Positions 45,884-55,863 of a DNA stretch of 60,000 nt are shown in pieces. Made by a program: the position numbers and the translations under genes. Position 1 is the first letter of the stretch. Each line of letters starts with the position of its first letter. The notes under the pieces are model-generated. The model searched no databases. It saw nothing but the letters and a program-made list of their open reading frames with translations, and was not told where the DNA came from. Source of the stretch: Cryptomeria japonica (taxonomy: Eukaryota; Streptophyta; Pinopsida; Cupressales; Cupressaceae). The DNA lies in NCBI RefSeq assembly GCF_030272615.1, contig NC_081406.1:482827900-482887899 (forward strand). The letters run 5' to 3'.

Positions 45884-46131
45884 TCAATTAGATGAAGACT
45901 CTCCTGCCGGTGGAGTGTTACTTTGTTCTTCCAGTGGAGGGGTATTCCTATCAACATTTAGTTCTGATTTCCTGATACATTGTTTTGAGAATTCTTGCTT
46001 TACCTCTTCAACCTTTTCTTTACCTTTCAAACTAGCACCATTGTTGTTTACCGGTTAGGACTTTCTTCTACAAAATTTTGCAATATGTCCAATTTTGTTA
46101 CAGGCATAACAAGTCACATTATTTTTCTGAA
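45884..46131 (-). pseudogene. ORF1 of element G, C-terminal end
   Basis: Contains the last knuckle (CYACNKIGHIAKFC-like, about 46065-46110) and the tail, stopping at TGA 45886-45884, the same place as in the H copy. The rest lies at 54184-55040, beyond H. Confidence 0.75.
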
Positions 46132-46136
46132 TAGCT
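46132..46136. repeat. Target site duplication TAGCT of element H (left copy)
   Basis: TAGCT before TGTTGG (46137) and again at 54179-54183 after CCTAACA. Removing H restores the ORF1 frame of G around AATAGCTTTCCCATA. Confidence 0.92.
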
Positions 46137-46195
46137 TGTTGGCATATGGACACTCCAATGAGACATTATGTGTGATTGAAGGTTTTTTCATTGAT

Positions 46196-46368
46196 GGCAA
46201 CCTTGCAATCCTATGGCACCGGCAAGACATTATACCGGCAAAGCATTACACAGGCAACCTTGCAATCCTATGGCACCAGCAAGACATTATACCGGCAAAT
46301 CATTACATATTCAACCTTGCAATCCTATGGCACCAGCAAAGACATTATACTGGCAAAGCATTACTCAA
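46196..46368 (+). repeat. 57-bp tandem triplication in U3 of H
   Basis: Three units beginning GGCAACCTTGCAATCC, each with CACCGGCAAGACATTATAC. Present also in the 3' LTR (53299-53470). LTRs of B and G have the matching sequence once. Confidence 0.88.
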
Positions 46369-46522
46369 ACAGAACAGTGCACCAGCATCAACAAAATCAA
46401 TGTACACTGGCACCGGCACAGAAGGAAATATGTATACCGGCACAGAGGCCGACAGGACTTTTGATATGTAATATTTTGTTTATCATTGTAAGCCGACTTG
46501 GAAAATTGTAAAATGACTCTTG

Positions 46523-46530
46523 TATATAAA
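46523..46530 (+). promoter_or_regulatory. TATA box of the H LTR
   Basis: TATATAAA, about 390 bp into the LTR; TATATAAG at 53645-53652 in the other LTR. Confidence 0.65.
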
Positions 46531-47051
46531 AGAGATCATTGTAGGCATTTGTAGGATATGGAGAGAATATAATAAAAAATTATAAGGCAGACCTAATGTG
46601 CAAATTGTAGGTCAAGGGTATATGTAAAGGACAGAGCAAGAACCGGTACTGAATCTGGCATTGAAGATGCTATTGTAAAGTAGTATAGAATATTGGATTT
46701 GTGTAAATCCTCTTTGTTAGTGTGACTTCTTGTTGAGCAGTGAGCTCTAGGCAATTGGCCTTCCTGCATGTGTAGGCCCCTATTGTAAGTAATATTCTCT
46801 TATTGGCCAGTAAGTGAATATTGTGGGTCACAAATCCCACTGAGGTTTTTCTCACATCGGGTTTCCTCATTAAACATCTTGTGTTATGGTGTTCTTTTCA
46901 TGTGGATGCTTTTGATTTTGTTATTTGCATTAATTCTTGCATACCGGTATACTATTACTTTATATTCTGCATATTCAATTTTAAGAAAATTTCCTAACCG
47001 ATCAGATATTGATTCACCCCCCCTCTCAGTATCTGTGGGAACCCTAACAAT

Positions 47052-47064
47052 TGGTATCAGATCC
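47052..47064 (+). promoter_or_regulatory. Primer binding site of element H (tRNA-iMet)
   Basis: TGGTATCAGATCC, complementary to the initiator-Met tRNA 3' end with one change, two bases after the LTR. Confidence 0.9.
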
Positions 47065-47120
47065 TGGTCCTCTATTTTCAAAATCCTAATAGCTTGAGGA
47101 AGATCTTGACATCGGTAAAG

Positions 47121-48278
47121 ATGGAAAATCTAATGAAGCAACTTAAAGGAGCTCTTACTGACTATGATGTAGAGAAGTTGAAAAATATCAAATTAGAAGA
47201 TGATTTAAAAGCAGCTGAGGACATTATTCAGGCACTTCAAGAAAATCTTACTATTACAAGAAACAAGAGAAGAGAACTTTGTGAAAAATTGCAAAATGAA
47301 AATGATGAAAAGGAATCATTAAATGATATGATAAGAAAATTGAAACAAGAGATCATGACAACAAAAAATGAAATGCAGGATATGACTATGAGATTCTGCA
47401 AAGAGATTGAGGACAGAAAGAGGAATGAAGAAGAATTGACCAGAAGACTAAGTGATGTAGCAAATGAGAACACAAGACTTAGCTATGAAAATGATATGTT
47501 GAAGACAGATCTGATGCATACTCAAAATGACTCGAATGAACTAATGAGACAAAAAGAGATCTTGGAAAGGGAACTGGAAACTGCAAATCAACACAAAGAA
47601 AAATTCAAGAAAAGCTCTGAAGAACTTGGTACCTTATTGAAGAATCAAAAACCCAAAGGTGACACTTCTGGAGTTGGATTTGAAGTTGGAGAAAGCTCTA
47701 GTACTGCAAATACCCAGGATCAAAGAAAACTGGTAAGACCCTCTAATACTTACAAATTCAATGGAAAATGCTTTAACTGTAATAAATATGGTCATAGGGC
47801 AAATGAATGTAGATCTATGAATTATCAGAACATCAATCCTCCCACAAGTCAATGCACCAAATACAACAAAATTGGTCATAACTCTGAAAATTGCAGAATG
47901 AATGTAAGATGTTATGTTTGTGGAAGATTTGGTCATTTATCAAATAAATGCATAACACAAACCGGCATAGGTTATGGGAAAGCTATTCAGAAAGATAATG
48001 TAACTTGTTATGCATGTAAGAAAATTGGTCATATTGCAAAATTCTGTAGAAGTAAAGGTACACCGATAGATAACAGAAGTACTAGCTTGAAAGGTAAAGA
48101 AAAGGTTGAAGAGGTTAAGCAAGAATTTTCAAAGCAATGGATTAGAAAAGGTAATCTAAATATTGGGGTTACTCCTCCACTGATAGAACCAACAAATGCT
48201 TCACCGACAAGACAATGTGATACTCCACCGGTAGGACAGAGCAATGCTCCACCGGCAGGATGTTCTTCATCAAATTGA
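47121..48278 (+). CDS. ORF1 of element H: coiled-coil protein with four zinc knuckles
   Basis: An intact frame of 385 codons. The ATG at 47121 is conserved in A, B and G; the frame is open a little further upstream but without ATG. Residues 1-170 are heptad-rich coiled coil. Knuckles lie at C217-C220-H225-C230, C245-Y248-H253-C258 (second Cys replaced by Tyr; sister G reads CSKCNKIGHNSKNC), C264-C267-H272-C277 and C296-C299-H304-C309. The tail is rich in Pro and Thr. There is no capsid domain of the copia type. Such knuckles bind nucleic acid in retroelement Gag; packaging of the element RNA is inferred. The tRNA-iMet site lies 57 bp upstream; ORF2 follows after about 300 bp plus the solo LTR. 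Confidence 0.85.
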   Translation: MENLMKQLKGALTDYDVEKLKNIKLEDDLKAAEDIIQALQENLTITRNKRRELCEKLQNENDEKESLNDMIRKLKQEIMTTKNEMQDMTMRFCKEIEDRKRNEEELTRRLSDVANENTRLSYENDMLKTDLMHTQNDSNELMRQKEILERELETANQHKEKFKKSSEELGTLLKNQKPKGDTSGVGFEVGESSSTANTQDQRKLVRPSNTYKFNGKCFNCNKYGHRANECRSMNYQNINPPTSQCTKYNKIGHNSENCRMNVRCYVCGRFGHLSNKCITQTGIGYGKAIQKDNVTCYACKKIGHIAKFCRSKGTPIDNRSTSLKGKEKVEEVKQEFSKQWIRKGNLNIGVTPPLIEPTNASPTRQCDTPPVGQSNAPPAGCSSSN

Positions 48279-48386
48279 AGAAAATTATCTTGAGGATTTG
48301 GCAATTTAATGACATATGTGCTATTATTCCCTCGGTTAGAAAAAAGAAGTTGAAAATCCTTCATTAAAGAAAAATAAAATTGAGTT

Positions 48387-48391
48387 AATAC
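48387..48391. repeat. Target site duplication AATAC of the solo LTR (left copy)
   Basis: AATAC before TGTATG and again at 49652-49656 after TCTACA. Confidence 0.88.
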
Positions 48392-49651
48392 TGTATGTTA
48401 GGAAATAGGGAATCATCACAAGACAAGATAAACATACTAATCATTAGCTCAATCACGAAAGCAAATTGCAATGATCTATCCTAAACACACTCAATAGAGA
48501 CATAAAAATTGAAACATTCAAAACTAGAAATTAAGCAAACCAAAGGTGTGATTTGAATGCTCCTTCATGCGGCTCCATTGTTCTTCTTTCCTCTTCAAAT
48601 GGTTTGGTTGTGGATCTCACCTACAAGTGCACACACATAATTGAAAGCAAGTAGACAAGATTTTTGATCAAGAGTACTAGAAATGTAAATTCGATAGTCT
48701 GATTACCAATTCAGAATCAAGGGATCAAGGGATTTGATTGATGAAATTCATCCAATTTATAGAAGAATTGGAGAGATGACAAGATTAGCATGATTCAATT
48801 CAAATGGAAATTGCAAATCAATTATGTCAATTATGACAAATTATGACAAATTATGCACTTTCCATGCAAAATTTGTTGATTGATGATTTATGACAAATTA
48901 TGACAACTTCTATGTCAAAATTGATTGATTGTCAATTATGACAAATTTATGACAAATTGACATGTCATTTCCATGAATTTAGGAGAGAAATAGGAGGAAA
49001 TTGAAATTAGGAATTAGAAAATTAAGAAATTAGAGAAATTAAGAAATTAGGAAATTAGGTAAATTAATTAATAATCTTTCATTTATTAATTAATTTACAA
49101 AGAGGGAATAATTAGCCAATTAAATGAACATTTAATTGTGACAAGAAGACTTAGGATAAATTAATAAATTATTTAACCTAGAGGGAAAATGCCAAACAAG
49201 ATTAAATGAATAAATCATAAAACCTTGGAAGATGAATTAGAAATGCAAAGACGACAATTAGGTCTTGACAAAGGATAATTGATATCGATTCGATCATGAT
49301 TTTGGATTGATAAATGATTTGATTGAGATTGGTTGACAAAAATCAATGACAAATTGACCAAATTGACATGATTGAAAAGGACAAGGATCGATGACGAATC
49401 GATCGCAATATGACAAGATTGACAAGGACAAAGATCAACCAAAATCATGACTGAAGATTGTTGTTGACAAGACCAAATTCGAAAGCGAGACAGATGAAGA
49501 ATGTAGAAGAATGACTCAATGTTCGCAAATAATTAAAACCAAGTGTGAATCATAGGAGAAATGTTAATGCGACGCAAAAACCCTAAAATAAGGCAATGCG
49601 CAAATGTTAAAGTATGACTCCACAAGCGTTGACCATTTTTAGGTGTCTACA
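48392..49651 (-). mobile_element. Solo LTR of a Tat-like element
   Basis: 1260 bp with 5-bp TSD. On the minus strand it begins TGTAGACACCTAAAAATGGTC and ends CATACA, the form of Tat-lineage LTRs; similar to the LTR start of T1. No primer site or polypurine tract inside, so it is a recombination product. Contains AT-rich runs built on GACAAATTATG (48826-48965) and on AAATTAGG or AAGAAATT (49005-49060). The H copies of sister elements lack this stretch. Confidence 0.88.
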
Positions 49652-49847
49652 AATACATTACCGGCAAACAATTAATGTTGTAGGTGGCAGAAAAGACCTT
49701 ATAAATTAAGTTTTGGCTCCATTTCATTTCACCATGAATTCAAACCTTTAGAGAGCACGAAGATTTCCGAGCTAAGGCATTCCAAGCAAAGAGGCAAAGC
49801 ACTTCAGCAATCAATCCATCCAAAGGTAGAAAAAGGTATTTATCATC

Positions 49848-52800
49848 ATGGCATCCTCCTCTGCAACTGAATTCATAGCAAACCCTACAGTAGTCAAATT
49901 TATAAAATAACCTAGGCCCGTGTTTGAGCTAGTTCCTGAGGTAGCTAATAAAGATGACAGCACAGGTGCTCTTTCCCAAATTCCAAAGGGTGTTGTTTAT
50001 GCAAAAGACCCTAGAATGTATATTCATTGCAACATAGAGGAATTAGGTGATGAAGAAATCAAAGACATGTACAAATCTAATATATGTGACAATGCCAAAA
50101 ATGTGAAACCTGAACACCAAATTGTTGAAACCCTAGGATTCACTGAAATCCTCTGCATTCCTGAATTTCCCAAGGAAGTAATTAGGATAGTTCTTAGTAG
50201 GGTACATGGCTCATTCTTTTGGATTGACTCAGTGCATAAAATTACAAAGGTAGCTATGAAAGCAGTAACAGGGTTACCTTCCACCAATACCAGACCCGAC
50301 AAAACCAAGAAGGTCTCCAATGACCTAGTAACGAAACTAACTGGTGCAACATCTGACAAAAGATCATTGAGGGTTAATGATGTAACTGATACAAATGTGA
50401 GATTCATTAGCATGATTCTAGGTTACAAAGCAACTCATGCAAATAGGCTTAATTATGTTTCCAGTTTGTGCATAAAAAGTGCTTATGACATGGTTAAGAA
50501 CAATGTAAAAATTGACATCTGTGAATGGTTAAAAGATGAGTTAATTGATAACTTAGAAAAAATCAAGAAGGATAAGAAAGGAACCTTTAGATTTGGAAAT
50601 TTGCTTGTATGCTTAATGCTACATATAACCAAATAGACTCCCAGTATAGGCAACAAGGATTTTGGATTTGACATACCGGTAGGAAAACAATTGTCTGACT
50701 TATTCAACAACATGGGTGAAAACAAAGAAAAGAATATCCATGAGTATTTTCAAGCACTAAAGGTCAAAATGAATAAGAGGATCAGACTATCACAGGAAAT
50801 TGTCAACAAATACAAGGATAACATTTGTTTTGTAATCATAAAGGATGAGATCTGGATGGAAGCAGTCATCCCAAGAACAATCTGGGTTACAGAAATGGGG
50901 TATGAAGCAAATGACCACATAGTGGAAACTTGTGCCAAAGCACTTCTGGAAGCCCCCCATGAACCAAAGGAAGAAGTATTTGGTAGTGCTGAGCACATTG
51001 AAAGTCAAATTCAATCTAAGAAGAGAGTAAAGAAAGTTGAGGCATCTGTGAGGAAAGGAAGCAGGCAAGCAAAAGCCTTAAAAGATGATGTACTAAAGAA
51101 AACCGGCATAACAGAAGATGAGTTGGCAGCCCAACAGCCTGAAACTCATCTATCACCGGTAGATACCTCCTCAGAAGGAGATATGCCAGCAACTTTCCAA
51201 AGAGTTGTGAGGAAAAGAGACCCCTCACCGGTATCCACTCCTTCACCTAGAAGGATAAGACAGAAGCAACAAGCTATAAGGTCTCCAATCAAGAAAGCCA
51301 CACCTAAGAAAAAGCTGACCCCCAAAAGGAAGAAGAAGATAGACACTGACTTGGCCCCTTTTGACATATTATTGGATGAAATCACAGAGGAAGGAAAATT
51401 GAAAAACATAGGGAAAATCTATGACACCCTATCAGAAGATGAGAAAGGACAAATTGAGGAAAGTTTTATACTACACATGGACATGTATAAAAAGTTTTTG
51501 ATGCAAGTCCTAAATGAAATTCCTGATGAATTATATAAAAGACTTGAGGCTAGAAGGCAAGGAATAATTGAGTTAGATAAGAAAATAAAAATAGAGAAAT
51601 TACTTGCAGTATACTCGGCCAACTCACCTAAGGAAATTGATGATTTGATAGCTCAGGCCAACCGGACAGTCTTTTCCACTGCACACCGGCAAATATCATT
51701 AATGGCAGGTAGAGTTACTAAAGTTTCAATTGAAATAGAAGATGGTTGGGATAGATTCTTGGTTGAAAAATAAAAACAAGAAGAATATATGAATCCCAAG
51801 TCCATTCTGGTATATCAAAAGGACAAAGGGAAAGGTAAAGTTGGTGCACCGCCAGGTATCAAGATTAGAGACAACTTACCCCCACCTCCTTTAAATACTC
51901 CACCGATAAAAAAAACTATAGAAGATCAACCGGTAGTTGAGAGCATGGACACAGAGGATGACAATCCTAATCCTGAAGTCCTATATACTATGAATGTTGA
52001 TACTCAAAAAATCAACATAGTGGTAGATAAGGATACCACAGATAAATCTGATAATAAAGAGCAACTGGCAATAGGAAACCAAGAGCAACCGGCAGCAGAT
52101 TCAAAGAAAAAGAAAGAATTTGGAACACAAACAGAGCAACCAACAGAGCTAAAGGCTCTAGAACAGATGCCACCGGTAAGAAATGATGCAAGGAAAACTG
52201 TGGAGACACAAACAGACCTACCAAAGGTCAATACCAGCATGGTCCCTTCCACCAGCACTTAGTTTACTGGGTCATCATCAAATGTAATAGAGGTATTGCT
52301 CAATTCTATCAAGAAAATAACTGATTATAGCTCACAAGCATATAAAGCAATAGATGATTCAATTCCAGTTTTGAAATTAATAGCTCCAAATTGTAATATA
52401 GCCAACAAAGATTCTTTAGGCCAGTTGGATACACTTTGTAAATATATTTCTGGAAATTTTGAGCAAACAAAGGTAGAAACTATAAAGGAAAGTATAGAAA
52501 AAGAAAAACAGAAATTCTTTGAGGAAGGAATAAAGAAGTGTAACAGGGAATTTGACACACTTCTACCGAAACTGTGTAATTTATTGAAAGAGTACAAAAC
52601 TTTGTATACAGACATCTATAAGATAAACTTTTTGACCACAGATGTAGATAAAAAGATGAGCAAGGTATAGGAAGAGATCAATAAACTTGCTGATAATTTT
52701 GTTAACTCACCTGATACATTATCAGTTTTTGAGGAAAAGATAACAAATTATGAGGAAGAATTGCTTAAATTAGAAAGAGAAAAAGAGAAATTAATAAACA

Positions 52801-53039
52801 AGGCAAAAATTTTGAGATCTAAACTAAGTCCAAGATTGGACTACTTAGCATCTCTGTGTAAGGAAATCTTAGAGGCACTAAAACAGGGTAGCAAAACACC
52901 GGAAGAGCACTTGTAGCATCTCACCGATAGTGTACACAGAACTGACATAGCAATAAAGGAGAGCAAGAAGTTTATGGATGGTATAAACTTAATTTTGGGA
53001 GATATTCTTTAGATAATAACTACCCAACTACAAGGTTGA
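49848..53039 (+). pseudogene. ORF2 of element H: 1063-codon protein of unknown function
   Basis: ATG at 49848 (MASSS, shared with G) to TGA at 53037, one frame with seven internal stops: 49908 TAA, 50634 TAG, 51771 TAA, 52260 TAG, 52668 TAG, 52914 TAG, 53010 TAG. Residues about 25-390: globular conserved domain (PRMYIHCNIEELG, RIVLSRVHGSFFWIDS, TGLPSTNTRPDKTKKVSN, MILGYKATHANRLNYVSSLC, GTFRFGNLLVCLMLHITK; IWMEAVIPRTIWVTEMGYE). About 455-500: Ser/Pro then a Lys/Arg block (ATPKKKLTPKRKKK), a possible nuclear signal. About 510-640: helical. About 650-800: acidic linker with GTQTEQP and ETQTDLP. About 815-1055: coiled coil. The N-terminal domain may be distantly like plant transposon-associated domains; I cannot confirm this. 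Confidence 0.82.
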
Positions 53040-53228
53040 GGTTATGTATTGGTACAACTACAAATCTACTAACCTTTTTCATTGATGCCAAAGGGGGAGT
53101 AGTAGATGAGAAAATTCAAAACACAGGGATCACATGCTCAGCGGGAGCCCTCATATTTTTGGTAACATTTTTTTGGTACATTTTTGGATATCTTTTTGAA
53201 ATCTCTCATGAGTGTTGCCATCAATGCC

Positions 53229-53239
53229 AAAGGGGGAGA
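53229..53239 (+). promoter_or_regulatory. Polypurine tract of element H
   Basis: AAAGGGGGAGA, one base before the LTR. A second copy with the same context (TTGATGCCAAAGGGGGAG) is at about 53083-53100. Confidence 0.92.
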
Positions 53240-53240
53240 T

Positions 53241-54178
53241 TGTTGGCATATGACACTCCAATGAGACATTGTGTGTGATTGAAGGTTTTTTCATTGATGG
53301 CAATCTTGCAATCCTATGGCACCGGCAAGACATTATACCGACAAAGCATTACACAGGAAACCTTGCAATCCTATGGCACCGGCAAGACATTATACCAGCA
53401 AAGCATTACATAGGCAACCTTGGAATCCTATGCCACCGGCAAAGACATTATATCGGCAAAGCATTACTCAAACAGAACAATGCACCGGCATCAACAAAAT
53501 CAATGTACACCGGCACCGGCACAGAAGATGTACACCAGTACAGAAGGAAATATGTATACCGGCACAGAGGCCGACAGGACTTTTGATATGTAATATTTTG
53601 TTTATCATTGTAAGCCGACTTGGAAAATTGTAAAATGACTCTTGTATATAAGAGAGATCAATGTAGGCATTTGTAGGATATGGAGAGAATATAATAAAAA
53701 ATTATAAGGCAGACCTAATGTGCGAATTGTAGGTCAAGGGTATATGTAAAGGACAGAGCAAGAACCGGTACTAAATCTGGCATTGAAGATGCTATTGTAA
53801 AGAAGTACAGAATATTGGATTTGTGTAAATCCTCTTTGTAAGTCAGTGTGACTTCTTGTTGAGCAGTGAGCTCTAGGCAGTTGGCCTTCCTACATGTGTA
53901 GGCCCCTATTGTAAGTAATATTCTCTTATTGGCTAGTAAGTGAATATTGTGGGTCACAAATCCCACTGAGGTTTTTCCCACACCGGGTTTCCTTTTTAAA
54001 CATCTTGTGTTATGGTGTTCTTTTCATGTGGATGCTTTTTATTTTGTTATTTGCATTAATTCTTGCATACCAGTATACTGTTACTTTATATTCTGCATAT
54101 TCAGTTTTAAGAAAATTTCCTAACCGGTTAGATACTGATTCACCCCCCCTCCTCTCAGTATCTATGGGAACCCTAACA
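53241..54178 (+). repeat. 3' LTR of element H
   Basis: 938 bp, TGTTGGCATATG to CCCTAACA, followed by the TSD at 54179-54183. Carries the 57-bp triplication (53299-53470). Confidence 0.92.
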
Positions 54179-54183
54179 TAGCT

Positions 54184-55040
54184 TTCCCATAACCTATGCC
54201 GGTTAGTGTTTTGCATTGATTAGATAAGTGTCCAAATCTTCCACAAACATAACATCTCACATTCATTCTGCAATTTTTAGAATTATGACCAATTTTGTTG
54301 CATTTTGAACATTGACCGGTGGGTGTATTGGTATTCTAATAATTTCTAGATCTACATTGATTTTGTCTATGACCATATTTGTTACAGTTAAATCATTTGC
54401 CATTAAATTTATAAGTGGTAGGTTGTCTTACGAGTTTGCCATGATCATGTGTGTTTGCAGTACTGGCACTTTCACCAGTTTCAAAGCCAAGACCATTACT
54501 GTCACCATTAGGTTTTTGATTCTTCAACAGTCACCAAGTTCTTCTGAGCTTTTCTTGATTTTTTCTTTATGTTGATTTGCAGTGGCTAGTTCTCCTTCCA
54601 AGATACCTTTTTGTCTCATGAGTTCATTTGAGTCATTCTGTACATGCATCAGATCTATCTTCAACATATCATTTTCATAACTAAGTCTTATATTTTTATT
54701 TGCAGCATCATTCAGTCTTCTAGTCAAGTCTTCTTCATTTTTCTTTCTATCTTCAATTTCTTTACAAAATCTCATAGTCATATCCTGCATCTCATTCTTT
54801 GTTGTCATGTTTTCCTATTTCAGCTTATTCATCAAATCACTAAGAGTTTCCTTTTCATCATTCTCATTTTGCATCTTTTCACAAAGTTCTCTTCTCTTGT
54901 TTCTTGAAATGGTAAGATTTTCTTGAAGTGCTTGAATAATATCTTGTGCAGCTTTTAGATCATCTTCAAGTTTGATATTTTTCAATTTTTCTGCATCATA
55001 GTGAGAGAGTTGCTTCTAATTGCTTCATCAAGTTTTCCAT
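54184..55040 (-). pseudogene. ORF1 of element G, N-terminal and central part
   Basis: Start ATG at 55040-55038. Coiled coil at 55040-54540 with an open stretch 54808-54524 (MQDMTMRFCKEIEDRKKNEE). Knuckles at about 54415-54180, including CSKCNKIGHNSKNC (54310) and CYVCGRFGHLSNQC-like (54250). A stop or shift lies near 55010 and 54525. Split by H. Confidence 0.8.
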
Positions 55041-55096
55041 CTCTACCAGTGTCAAGATCTTCCTCAAGCTATTAGGCTTTTGAAAATAGAGGACCA

Positions 55097-55109
55097 AGCT
55101 CTGATACCA
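55097..55109 (-). promoter_or_regulatory. Primer binding site of element G (tRNA-iMet)
   Basis: AGCTCTGATACCA, two bases from the LTR. Confidence 0.88.
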
Positions 55110-55111
55110 AT

Positions 55112-55863
55112 TGTTAGGATTCCCATAGCTACTGAGAGGGGGGGTGAATCAGTATCTAACCGGTTATAATATTTTCTTGACTTAAAACATGTAAAGCATA
55201 TTAATATTGTATACCGGTAAACAAGAAATAATGTAGTAAGCAAAGATAACAGCAACCACATGAGAAACACACCATAACACAGTAGTTTAATGAGGAAACC
55301 CGGTGTGGGAAAAACCTCGGTGGGATTTGTGACCCACAATATTCACTTATTGGCCAATAAGAGAATATTACTGCTACAAGAGGGGCCTACACATGCAGGA
55401 AGGCCAAGTGCCTAGAGCTCACTACTCAATTACAAAATGGATTATATAGATCCAATGTCTTGTACTGCTTCAAAATAGCATCTACTATGCCAGATTCAGT
55501 ACCGGTTTATAGCTCTGCTTCATATATAATCCCTTAACCTATAATTCGCATAATAGGTCTACCTTATTTCACCTAATTACATTCCTTCATACTTACTTAA
55601 TTGTTCTACAATGATCTCTTATATATATGAGTCATTTTACAATTTGCCAAGTCAGCTTACAATGATTTTACAATAATGAACAAAATAAATTACAAACAAA
55701 ATTCTTGTCGGCATCTGTGTTGGTATGCTTCCTTTCACTGTCGGTGCTAGTGGTTTGTGTGCCGGTGGATTGCCTTGCCAGTGCCATAGGATTGTAAGGT
55801 TGCTATCAATGACAAAACCTTCAATCACCTACAATGTATCATTGGAGTGTGCATTTTCCAACA
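55112..55863 (-). repeat. 5' LTR of element G
   Basis: 752 bp, TGTTAGGATTCCC to TTTTCCAACA. Palindrome variant CCTACACATGCAGG at 55386-55399. The right flank (ATACC...) is T1 sequence. Confidence 0.9.

Larger units (their letters stand above)
46137..47049 (+). repeat. 5' LTR of element H
   Basis: TGTTGGCATATGG to CCCTAACA. Has a 57-bp tandem triplication (46196-46368), TATA box TATATAAA (46523-46530), possible poly(A) region AATATAATAAAA (about 46567), palindrome CCTGCATGTGTAGG (46763-46776) and the terminal TGATTCACCCCCC motif. The 3' copy is 938 bp because of a short duplication near 53525. Confidence 0.92.
46137..54178 (+). mobile_element. Element H: best-preserved copy of the ORF1-ORF2 non-autonomous family
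   Basis: Complete borders: TSD TAGCT, LTRs of 913 and 938 bp, primer site (47052-47064), polypurine tract (53229-53239). Inside are an intact ORF1 (47121-48278) and ORF2 (49848-53039, seven stops, no frameshift). There is no protease, integrase, RT or RNase H. A solo LTR (48392-49651) lies between the two frames. Close similarity of the LTRs and the lack of frameshifts suggest it is one of the youngest insertions in the window, together with its own solo LTR insert. Confidence 0.92.
41387..55863 (-). mobile_element. Element G: full-length non-autonomous copia-like element, interrupted by H
   Basis: Two LTRs of 750 and 752 bp, primer site (55097-55109), ORF1, ORF2 and polypurine tract (42137-42151). 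No protease, integrase or RT. H (46137-54178) sits in ORF1 with a TSD. Without H the length is about 6430 bp, close to that of H without its own insert (about 6777 bp). Its left LTR doubles as the 5' LTR of F, so no TSD flanks it. Confidence 0.85.

Noticed and set aside
46213-46471. Repetitive plus-strand frames (MAPARHYTGK...) in the H LTRs
   Set aside because: Translation of the 57-bp tandem repeat; 57 is a multiple of three, so the repeat stays open in frame by chance.
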